Shown here in pieces: positions 18,401 through 23,550 of a stretch of DNA of 26,470 nt. Location: assembly GCA_017963165.1 (NCBI GenBank), contig JAGCTZ010000107.1:1-26470 (forward strand), given 5' to 3'. This stretch comes from Treponema sp. (GTDB lineage: Bacteria > Spirochaetota > Spirochaetia > Treponematales > Treponemataceae). The number at the start of each line of letters is the position of its first letter. The stretch's first letter is position 1. A program made the position numbers and the translations under genes. The notes below the pieces were generated by a model, which did not search any database, was not told where the DNA came from, and saw only the letters and a list, made by a program, of their open reading frames with translations.

Positions 18401-18509
18401 CGCTCAATTTCTTTTCGGGAATAAGATTGATACATACGAAAATCAGAATAATTGCAGCAACCGCAATCAAAAGATTCCGTAAGGTTTTATTGATTTTGAG
18501 TTTTGCCAT
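15477..18509 (-). CDS. Membrane-tethered giant solute-binding protein with two carbohydrate-binding-like domains
   Basis: About 1010 residues from the ATG at 18509, more than twice a normal sugar receptor. An uncleaved N-terminal helix (residues 12-30, LLIAVAAIILIFVCINLI) with no lipobox tethers it to the membrane. Next come two beta-sandwich domains (about 78-233 and 253-393) with the features of CBM6/35-type modules (VDVPQEGFYNIEMEY and FEVPENGWYTISLKG, each followed later by a PYYFYFNKGRN / PYRFYFTKGKH strand pair). A helical spacer follows (about 395-515), then a family 1 binding-protein domain (about 565-990; GKGPDVVIS, LPEQESFNLMFYRKDILEQL). It heads the operon before the LplB/LplC pair. 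The frame is open to a GTG at 18530, but neither start has a Shine-Dalgarno sequence. Ligand: probably a polysaccharide or long oligosaccharide (inference). Confidence 0.82.
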   Translation of the reverse strand: MAKLKINKTLRNLLIAVAAIILIFVCINLIPEKKLSDKYEGYDLTTSTSAVSAGKPYTEYLAEHSNAKNPDITVPVDIFAFDVDKSSGASLVSNYQGKNVVLTDDHSSVTWYVDVPQEGFYNIEMEYICPPSRNVDIERILYINDEMPFTGADALTFSRLWKDGGEIKYDNRGNMIRPSQVETQAYQLVRFKSDLGYEVEPYYFYFNKGRNSISMEAISEPASISSLSLVPVKKYDTYEQYLAKKPANSESKGVYIKVQGENSAVRSDPSLFARYDRSSAITEPYSTKQSILNYIGGDSWKSSGQWIEWDFEVPENGWYTISLKGRQFFQRGYVAYRSVYIDDEIPIDALKSVGFKYDSDWQFKTLSDENKTPYRFYFTKGKHTIKLEATLGDVGPIINQIENAVYRLNLIYRTILVLTGTSPDADRDYEIHKVFPDEVQAMLQESRRLYKIVDDFIAVTGQKSNQISPAENLAVQLEKFYKHPDRITKNFQNFKDNTTTLASSMLSLTETKLDIDYIVIQSADDKIKPDKSNFFKNARHEIGSFINSFLYDSAALGSIYGENEEHLIEVWIVTGRDQSQVLKNMIDDTFTPQTGIKINVKLISPDALLSAVVAGKGPDVVISTYTTQPVDYALRNANVNLMRFDDCEEVLTWFKESAYEPFKYDGGLYALPEQESFNLMFYRKDILEQLGIPVPQTWEDFINMLPTLQSNNLTVGVPYPNVNVLDMSVLYSMIYQADGRIYNPAGDKSIVDSEAGISAFKTYTSLYNNYGIPLVYDFMSRFRTGEMPVGIANYTTYNTIVVGAPEIRNLWDFTYIPGTINSQGELDRSNAASGVCTMMIKNGINLDDLDLSSIPDLVYSSFSGKTFEDGVIPGVDQKTWAKVMKNETIQKDAWEFMKWWVSAETQVRYGREMEAILGASARYATANVEALKQLSWNSSQIEILEESLDQTFGVPEVPGSYFTPRHIVNAARKVVNEKDDPRETLIDYTRKINEELTRKRLEFNLPVARD

Positions 18510-18518
18510 AATATTACA

Positions 18519-18547
18519 ATAATAACACACTTTTATAAAATTGGGTA
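18519..18547 (-). promoter_or_regulatory. Extended -10 promoter abutting the large binding protein gene
   Basis: Minus strand TGTTATTAT is an extended -10 (TGn plus TATTAT at 18519-18524), with a weak -35 TACCCA (18542-18547) 17 bases upstream. The predicted start is near 18512, three bases before the ATG at 18509, which has no Shine-Dalgarno sequence. It would drive the long carbohydrate-uptake operon. Confidence 0.5.
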
Positions 18548-18636
18548 GAATAATAATTATAATTTTTTAAAGAAAATTAGTATAAAAATGGGTTAAAAAA
18601 GTTGTATATATTAGGTAATTTTAAGTAATTTTAACA

Positions 18637-18671
18637 AAACGGGCTGTGCTCAAAAACAGTACAGCCCGTTT
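18637..18671 (-). terminator. Terminator-type hairpin after pspC
   Basis: AAACGGGCTGT and ACAGCCCGTTT form an 11-bp perfect stem, extended by three further pairs towards a 7-base loop; on the minus strand the stem's T-rich end is followed by a GTTAAAATT stretch. It lies 8 bases after the pspC gene, closing the padR operon and separating it from the carbohydrate operon's promoter. With A-runs on the other side it might also act on the plus strand. Confidence 0.8.
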
Positions 18672-18678
18672 GTATTAT

Positions 18679-19008
18679 TTATTTTTTGAAATAAGAGTCA
18701 AATTCGCTGTCGGAATGAGGAACATCACCGCCCTCTTTTTCCTTTGCTTTAGCTCCGGAAGTTTTTTCTTCTTCCTTAACGTTTGCGCTTTTAAGATTAT
18801 CTACGTTATCGTTATATAAATCTTCTGTATCTGCAGGAGGCATAATAAGAGCAGCAATTATATAGATAATAATTCCGGTTCCAATTCCAAAAACTGCAAG
18901 AAGACATACAATCAGTCTGATTACTGTTGCATCAAAGTTAAGATAGTCTGCAAGACCACCACAAACACCACATATAACCTTATTATTTGATTTCTTAAGC
19001 TTTTTCAT
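18679..19008 (-). CDS. PspC-domain membrane protein
   Basis: 109 residues. The PspC domain (residues 1-60) is clear: KVICGVCGGLADYLNFD, then VIRLIVCLLAVFG and the glycine-rich membrane helix GIGTGIIIYIIAALIMP. A charged, disordered Lys/Glu/Asp-rich cytoplasmic-looking tail follows (65-109). PspC proteins sense or respond to envelope stress, often alongside PadR and HAAS/DUF4097 proteins. It is the last gene of the padR operon, 15 bases after the DUF4097 gene; GGAG lies 8 bases before the ATG. Confidence 0.9.
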   Translation of the reverse strand: MKKLKKSNNKVICGVCGGLADYLNFDATVIRLIVCLLAVFGIGTGIIIYIIAALIMPPADTEDLYNDNVDNLKSANVKEEEKTSGAKAKEKEGGDVPHSDSEFDSYFKK

Positions 19009-19023
19009 CTCTTCATCTCCTAT

Positions 19024-19956
19024 TTATTTCATTATGATATTTACGCTGCCCATACCGCAGTTTACAGAAAAATGATTTTCCTTACGGCTGCTTGCATAAA
19101 CCTGACAAACTCCGCTTCGTTTTTCATCATTGAACTTAAAATCGCCAAGTCCAACCTTTGCATCATGAGAATAATCATCGGCATTACCCTTAAGCTCAAG
19201 TTTGATTGCTCCCATTCCACAATCTATATTGCTTACACCTTTAAGAGTACCTTCTATATGAAGATTACCCATTCCGCAACGCATATTAAGATTGCTGCCT
19301 TCGATTGTCTTAAGAACAAAGTTTCCAGCACCTACATCTATGTTTCCTTTTTCAAAACTAACCGATATATCCTTTGTAACAAAATTTCCAGCCCCTATTG
19401 CAGCCTTAAATCTTCCGAGCTTTGCATCTTCCGGCACAGAAATTAAAATTCTTGGAACAATTCTGCTTGGACGATCGTGATTAAAGAAGTTTAGACCCGA
19501 AAGCTTATTAAGATTCTTTACAACAAGTGTTTTTTCACTGTCTATACGGCAAAGAAGATTCTGTTTAGAAATACCACGTGTTTCTACACTAAATTTCTTT
19601 CCAGGAATCATAACAACCTCTGCAGCTCCAAAACTGAATTCAACATTCTTTACGTCTGTATTTTTGAATTCATAATAAAGAGCTTCGTAGCGACCGGCAG
19701 CACCAGAATCACCTGCTCCTGCCCCTGCTTCTGCGTCGTCTTCTTTTACTTTTGAATCTTTTACAAGAGTATTAGAAAAACGCTCTCGGATAACCTTTGC
19801 AACTTCTTCCGGTGAACCAAGTTCTTCCATAACCTTTGCATCGTCATTAGCATCGTCAAAATAATCTGAATAATATTGAAGAGCTTCATTCTGCTCATCA
19901 ACAGTAAGTGACTGTATATTGTTTTTAAGTGCAGTCAGATATTCGTCTCTTGTCAT
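19024..19956 (-). CDS. HAAS (DUF1700) domain fused to DUF4097-type beta-solenoid
   Basis: 310 residues. Residues 1-65 match the HAAS/DUF1700 domain (MTRDEYLTALKNNIQSL, SDYFDDANDD, ELGSPEEVAKVIRERF), which typically partners PadR regulators. After an acidic and Gly/Ala-rich linker (about 66-90) comes a DUF4097-like beta-solenoid (about 95-310) with repeated turns: GAGNFV twice, CGMGNL, CGMGAI, GLGDFK and a final CGMGSV. No signal peptide or membrane helix is visible anywhere, although related proteins often place a membrane segment between these parts. Function unknown; probably envelope-stress sensing. GGGGGA precedes the ATG by 7 bases; the gene is between padR and pspC. Confidence 0.82.
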   Translation of the reverse strand: MTRDEYLTALKNNIQSLTVDEQNEALQYYSDYFDDANDDAKVMEELGSPEEVAKVIRERFSNTLVKDSKVKEDDAEAGAGAGDSGAAGRYEALYYEFKNTDVKNVEFSFGAAEVVMIPGKKFSVETRGISKQNLLCRIDSEKTLVVKNLNKLSGLNFFNHDRPSRIVPRILISVPEDAKLGRFKAAIGAGNFVTKDISVSFEKGNIDVGAGNFVLKTIEGSNLNMRCGMGNLHIEGTLKGVSNIDCGMGAIKLELKGNADDYSHDAKVGLGDFKFNDEKRSGVCQVYASSRKENHFSVNCGMGSVNIIMK

Positions 19957-19973
19957 TTGTAAATCCCCCTTCT

Positions 19974-20291
19974 TTATTCCTGTCCCATAAGGATTTTATC
20001 TATGCCACTCTTATAAGATACCCATTCGGAGCGGTATTTATCAAGTAGAATCATTCCATTGGAAGTAATTTTGTAGTATCTTCTATTCCTTCCCTGAAAT
20101 TCCATATCATAGGTCTCCAAAAGTCCGTCTTTCTGCAGACGGCGCAGCACCGGATAAAGGGTGCTTTCAGAAACGTCCATAACCTGCCGGACATCCTGCG
20201 TAATTTTATAACCGTAGGTTCCTTCCATGCTCACGACGGAAAGCACAACAGCATCAAGGAGCGCAGAGCCGGCCGTAAAAGTAGTTGCCAA
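19974..20291 (-). CDS. PadR-family transcriptional regulator
   Basis: 105 residues, a typical short PadR protein (subfamily with a winged-helix and a C-terminal dimer helix). The winged-helix shows SMEGTYGYKITQDVR, then ESTLYPVLRRLQKDGLLE as the recognition helix region and RRYYKITSNGMILL as the wing, all classic PadR features. The start is a TTG at 20291, chosen because a perfect AGGAGGTG lies 9 bases upstream. It heads the padR-HAAS/DUF4097-pspC operon and, as PadR proteins usually do, probably represses it by binding the palindrome at 20311-20337. Confidence 0.93.
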   Translation of the reverse strand: MATTFTAGSALLDAVVLSVVSMEGTYGYKITQDVRQVMDVSESTLYPVLRRLQKDGLLETYDMEFQGRNRRYYKITSNGMILLDKYRSEWVSYKSGIDKILMGQE

Positions 20292-20310
20292 GTATTTGCA
20301 CCTCCTATAT

Positions 20311-20337
20311 ATAATATTATACGCTATATAATATTAT
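20311..20337. promoter_or_regulatory. PadR operon operator: 11-bp perfect inverted repeat
   Basis: ATAATATTATA and TATAATATTAT form an 11-bp perfect inverted repeat around the 5-base centre CGCTA. It covers the -10 box and spacer of the padR promoter. The 10-base palindrome ATAATATTAT inside each arm (20311-20320, 20328-20337) recurs at 20559-20568 before the divergent gene, which suggests one regulator could act on both. The region is very AT-rich, so the match carries less weight than its length implies. Confidence 0.5.
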
Positions 20338-20342
20338 GTCAA
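20314..20342 (-). promoter_or_regulatory. padR promoter
   Basis: Minus strand: perfect TTGACA (20337-20342). A perfect TATAAT lies 15 bases downstream (20316-20321), or TAATAT 17 bases downstream (20314-20319). The start point would be near 20307-20309, so the leader begins roughly at the Shine-Dalgarno sequence. Confidence 0.6.
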
Positions 20343-20382
20343 GTAAAATATTATAATTTTTTCAAAAATATATGAATTTATT

Positions 20383-20533
20383 AAAAAAAATGCGGAGCGG
20401 GGGTTCTGACTTTGCGGAGCGTTGAACGCGGGAAGTGCAAGGCTGCCGCAGGCAGGTTTGCACGGTAGAATAATTTCTATTCCGCGTTCTCGGCGGAGAC
20501 AAAGTCAGGTTCCCCGCGGGAGCATTTTTTTTT
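20383..20533. repeat. GC-rich branched inverted-repeat element (palindromic repeat or structured RNA)
   Basis: A GC-rich island in AT-rich surroundings, bounded by A8 (20383-20390) and T9 (20525-20533). Nested complementary arms form successive stems: AAAAAAAATGC/GCATTTTTTTT, GCGGGG/CCCCGC, CTGACTTTG/CAAAGTCAG (20406-20414 with 20500-20508) and GAACGCGG/CCGCGTTC (20424-20431 with 20482-20489). The inner part splits into two hairpins: GTGCAA/TTGCAC with CTGCC/GGCAG, and TAGAA/TTCTA. The internal loops carry similar sequence on both sides (GTT/GTT, GGA/GGGA, CGGAG/CGGAG). No reading frame is apparent. It lies between two divergent promoters, so it is not a terminator for either gene. Confidence 0.65.
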
Positions 20534-20565
20534 ATATAATGTCCTTTTTATTTTATGAATAATAT

Positions 20566-20571
20566 TATAAT
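20566..20571 (+). promoter_or_regulatory. -10 box directly before the plus-strand membrane protein gene
   Basis: A perfect TATAAT ends 8 bases before the ATG at 20580, placing the start at about 20578. The -35 region is weak (a T-rich stretch). The palindrome ATAATATTAT (20559-20568) overlaps it, the same word found twice in the padR operator. No Shine-Dalgarno sequence is present. Confidence 0.45.
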
Positions 20572-20579
20572 ATATTTAT

Positions 20580-21275
20580 ATGAATACAACGTCGTGGATA
20601 TTTGTGGGTCTTCTCTCCGTGACCCTTATTTTATACATTCTTGGACTTGCCAAAGGAATTAATCCGCTCGAAAAAACAGCCCGTGTACTTTTTGTTCCTT
20701 TTATTGCAGGGCTTATTATTTCTATTCTTACACTTTACCTGCCCGACGCTCATCATATAATTACAATTTCTTCTATTTCATTTGGTGTGGCTTCTGTTCA
20801 CATTCTTTTTACATTAGGAAGCAAAAATACATTCTTAAAAGCAATGGAAGAAATATTTTATGCATTGCTTCAAACTTTCTGGATTTATCTTATACTTTCG
20901 GTTTACAGAATATACAGAATTTCTCAGCTGATTTTTATACTTTCGGGTATTGTTTATCTTGCAGGCTTTGTTGTAATAAGCGTTTTCATCAAAAAGCAGT
21001 CATTTGTAAAATATGCTTCAAGCATTATTCAATATGCATTCTCTGTTATTTTTGGAATAACAACTTTTATTTGTATGATTTATGAAAAAAGATTATTCGG
21101 AATAATAATGTTTATTGCGTCACTTGTGTTTATGTTTGGAACAGTAATAATTATTTTCCAGAAGACAAGACCTTTTGCAATCAGCGAAAAGACAGAAAAG
21201 CTTTTAATTACAATTACTGCAATCTGCTCCAACGCACTTATGGGCGCAGGAGCAATCCTTATGCAGATTTATTAA
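20580..21275 (+). CDS. Polytopic membrane protein, possibly YhhN/TMEM86-like
   Basis: 231 residues with about eight hydrophobic helices and very few charges. The pattern of a short loop with KGINPLEKTARVLFVPFI, a helix with SFGVASVHILFTLG, and a C-terminal GIIMFIASLVFMFGTVIIIF followed by KTRPFA is reminiscent of the YhhN/TMEM86 (lysoplasmalogenase-like) family, but I am not certain. It is the only plus-strand gene, divergent from padR across the GC-rich element, and converges on dapB with a 7-base gap. It shares an AT-rich palindrome with the padR operator. Confidence 0.6.
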   Translation: MNTTSWIFVGLLSVTLILYILGLAKGINPLEKTARVLFVPFIAGLIISILTLYLPDAHHIITISSISFGVASVHILFTLGSKNTFLKAMEEIFYALLQTFWIYLILSVYRIYRISQLIFILSGIVYLAGFVVISVFIKKQSFVKYASSIIQYAFSVIFGITTFICMIYEKRLFGIIMFIASLVFMFGTVIIIFQKTRPFAISEKTEKLLITITAICSNALMGAGAILMQIY

Positions 21276-21282
21276 TAAAATA

Positions 21283-22062
21283 TTAGAACAAATCGTCCCA
21301 GCTGTAGAGAGCACCTTTAACAAGCTTACCTGTCTTAAGGGCAGAATCAAGCTTTTCAAGGCAGTTAACTGTACCTACAGCAAAGCCTTCGCGACTTCTT
21401 GCAGTATGTGTAATTTCTATTGTATCTGCAGTTCCGTCAAAGAAAACCTTATGAGTACCAGGAACATTTCCGCAGCGTGTTGAACTTACATGAAGTTGAT
21501 TTGCAGCCGGACGCTCGTGGAAAGCATCTGTAACAATTTCTGTCTTATTCTTATAACCAGCCTGAACACGACGTGCAATTTCAAGAGCAGTACCACTTGG
21601 GCTGTCAGCTTTCTGGTTGTGATGAAGTTCCCAGACTGCAACATCGTAATCATTAAACTGAGACATGATTTTTGCAGCTTCTTCTACAATACGGTAGAAC
21701 ATATTTACACCAATAGACATATTTCCGGCAGACATAATTGTTCCGCCAACCTTTTTTGCAAGGTCATTAACATACTCGTGCTTATCGTTCCAGCCTGTAG
21801 TTCCAACAACAAGAGGAAGTCCAAGTGGAAGAAGTGCTTCAATATTATTCATAACAGCAATTGGATGAGTAAATTCAATAACTCCCTCTGCCCCGCTTGA
21901 TTTTACAGCACGAGCAACAGCAGCTCCATCACCCTGTTCAATTTTTACCATTGCATCTTCAGCAGCAACATCTATAGTAACAACAATTTCATGACCAGCC
22001 TTCTTTGCAGCCTGCTCGATCATGTGTCCCATCTTTCCGTATCCAACAAGAGCGATTTTCAT
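21283..22062 (-). CDS. dapB: 4-hydroxy-tetrahydrodipicolinate reductase
   Basis: 259 residues. Catalyses the NAD(P)H-dependent reduction step of the diaminopimelate/lysine pathway in the cytosol. The N-terminal Rossmann motif is VGYGKMGHMI; the substrate-contact motif ELHHNQKADSPSGTA with catalytic His-Lys is complete, and GTTGW (about 90) is present. It begins 12 bases after the lysC stop with AGAGG before the ATG, so lysC and dapB are co-transcribed, pairing the first and fourth steps of the aspartate-to-DAP route. No terminator is obvious in the 7-base gap to the converging plus-strand gene. Confidence 0.95.
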   Translation of the reverse strand: MKIALVGYGKMGHMIEQAAKKAGHEIVVTIDVAAEDAMVKIEQGDGAAVARAVKSSGAEGVIEFTHPIAVMNNIEALLPLGLPLVVGTTGWNDKHEYVNDLAKKVGGTIMSAGNMSIGVNMFYRIVEEAAKIMSQFNDYDVAVWELHHNQKADSPSGTALEIARRVQAGYKNKTEIVTDAFHERPAANQLHVSSTRCGNVPGTHKVFFDGTADTIEITHTARSREGFAVGTVNCLEKLDSALKTGKLVKGALYSWDDLF

Positions 22063-22074
22063 TTTTTTTACCTC

Positions 22075-23400
22075 TTAACTAAAATATGCATTATGCAGAA
22101 TCTGAACAGTGCGTTCAGCTTCATCTTCATCAACAATCATACTTATGTTTACTTTGCTTGCACCCTGAGAAATCATCTGAACATTAATTCCTTCATCGGC
22201 AAGAGCATCAAAACCACCCGCAAGAATTGCACTGGAATGAGCAGCATCGCAGATAATAGTAACAATTGCTTTTCCTGTACGTACTGTAACTTCACTGGCT
22301 TTTTCAAGATCTTCAACAAGTCCTGTAAGATTATCTTTAGAGCTTACAGTAAGAGAAACAGAAACTTCAGAAGTTGCAATTACATCAATACTTATATTCC
22401 ATTTGAGGAAGTTGTTGAAAACATGTGCAAGGAAACCTGCAGCACCAAGCATGCGTGAAGAAACAATATCAATAAGAGTAATATGTTTTACGGAAGTAAT
22501 AGCACAAACAGGAGGAACTTTGCCAGTATGATGTTCAACAATAAGAGAACCAGGACTCTGAATATTATAAGAATTTTTTACACGAACAGGAGTCTGTGTT
22601 TTACGCACAGGAAGCATAGAACGAGGATGTAAAACCTGAGCACCAAACATAGCAAGCTCCTGAGCTTCTTCGTAAGTAACTTCCGGAACAGGCTTAGCGC
22701 CGGCAACAACACGAGGATCTGCTGTAAGAATACCGTCAACATCCTTCCAGGTCTGAACTTCTTCTGCCTTCATAGCAGCACCAATCATAGTTGCTGTAAG
22801 GTCAGAACCACCACGACCTAAGGTTGTAATATTACCCTTGGCATCCTTTGCAATAAAGCCGGTAACAATAGGAATATCATCGTAAGCAGCATTTTTATAA
22901 CCGTTTAAATATTGAGGAATATTTGTCCAGGTTTCATCAAGCAGTTCGGCAGCCATGTAGTTACTGTCGCTAATAAAACCAATATTCCAGGCATCATGGA
23001 ATTTTGCAGGAATGCCCTGACTATTCAAATAAGCAGCCATCATACGGACAGACATACGTTCGCCAAAAGAAACAAGATAATCACGAGAACGTTTACTTAC
23101 TTCCTTAAGCATAGAAATACCTGTGAGCAGCTGTTTAAGTTCAGCAAGAAGAGCTTCAATTGTATCAATATTAATTCCAAGTTCTGCCGCAGTTTCTTCG
23201 TGAAGTTTTGCAACTCCTGCAACATCAACAACGCCTTCTACAGCTTTGTCTGCTGCCTCTAAAAGATGGTCAGTTGTATCGCCCATAGCAGAAAGAACAA
23301 CAACAGGTCTTCTGTACTGATAAGCCTTAATAATAGAAGCTACATGTTTAATGCGGTCAGCATTTGCAACACTCGAACCGCCGAATTTCATTACGATCAT
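22075..23400 (-). CDS. lysC: Aspartate kinase (monofunctional, lysine-pathway type)
   Basis: 441 residues, close to E. coli LysC. Phosphorylates aspartate, the entry to the lysine/threonine/methionine pathways. The kinase domain starts MIVMKFGGSSVANADRI, with further motifs GRGGSDLTA (ATP/substrate site) and TWKDVDGILTADPRVV. The C-terminal part contains two ACT-type regulatory domains ending ISMIVDEDEAERTVQILHNA, so feedback inhibition by lysine is likely. GAGG precedes the ATG. It leads the lysC-dapB operon; no riboswitch-like leader is seen in the 135-base gap upstream. Confidence 0.95.
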   Translation of the reverse strand: MIVMKFGGSSVANADRIKHVASIIKAYQYRRPVVVLSAMGDTTDHLLEAADKAVEGVVDVAGVAKLHEETAAELGINIDTIEALLAELKQLLTGISMLKEVSKRSRDYLVSFGERMSVRMMAAYLNSQGIPAKFHDAWNIGFISDSNYMAAELLDETWTNIPQYLNGYKNAAYDDIPIVTGFIAKDAKGNITTLGRGGSDLTATMIGAAMKAEEVQTWKDVDGILTADPRVVAGAKPVPEVTYEEAQELAMFGAQVLHPRSMLPVRKTQTPVRVKNSYNIQSPGSLIVEHHTGKVPPVCAITSVKHITLIDIVSSRMLGAAGFLAHVFNNFLKWNISIDVIATSEVSVSLTVSSKDNLTGLVEDLEKASEVTVRTGKAIVTIICDAAHSSAILAGGFDALADEGINVQMISQGASKVNISMIVDEDEAERTVQILHNAYFS

Positions 23401-23426
23401 AATATTCCTCGTTTTTAAGTTGATTT

Positions 23427-23455
23427 ATTATAATGAATAGTCAGTGGATAGGGAA
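23427..23455 (-). promoter_or_regulatory. Promoter of lysC-dapB
   Basis: Minus strand: perfect TATAAT (23427-23432) and a weak -35 TTCCCT (23450-23455) at 17 bases. The start would be near 23420, about 20 bases before the ATG, with a normal Shine-Dalgarno sequence. The -35 lies inside a tandem 14-bp repeat. Confidence 0.5.
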
Positions 23456-23475
23456 TAGTAAATAGGGAATAGTAA
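23448..23475. repeat. Tandem 14-bp direct repeat
   Basis: ATAGGGAATAGTAA occurs twice without a gap (23448-23461, 23462-23475). A partial copy (GAATAGT) lies just upstream at 23435-23441. It overlaps the predicted lysC -35 box. Too short and local to assign a role. Confidence 0.7.
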
Positions 23476-23481
23476 TACGAT

Positions 23482-23550
23482 GGGGGAAGTCTCCCCCTCG
23501 GTCACACTTCGTTGTGCCCTACCCCCTCTGCGGGCTCAAACGCCGCCCGC
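23482..23550. repeat. Cluster of three small GC-rich hairpins spanning the end of the RNase gene
   Basis: GGGGGA/TCCCCC (23482-23497), a CACA-TTCG-TGTG hairpin (23503-23516) and GCGGGC/GCCCGC (23530-23535 with 23545-23550). The last one contains the RNase stop codon. No T-run follows, so it is not a canonical terminator; it may still stabilise the 3' end. It looks like a short intergenic palindromic repeat. Confidence 0.45.

Noticed and set aside
20383..20533. tRNA-like or rRNA-like reading of the GC-rich folded element
   Set aside because: The branched fold superficially recalls a cloverleaf, but there is no T-loop motif, no anticodon-stem geometry and no CCA end; stem lengths do not fit a tRNA.
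20383..20533. Rho-independent terminator for padR or the divergent gene
   Set aside because: Both flanking genes read away from the element, so neither needs a terminator here, despite the T-runs on both strands.
23401..23535. Lysine riboswitch before lysC
   Set aside because: The gap is only 135 bp, the predicted leader is about 20 bases, and no L-box core or terminator switch is visible.
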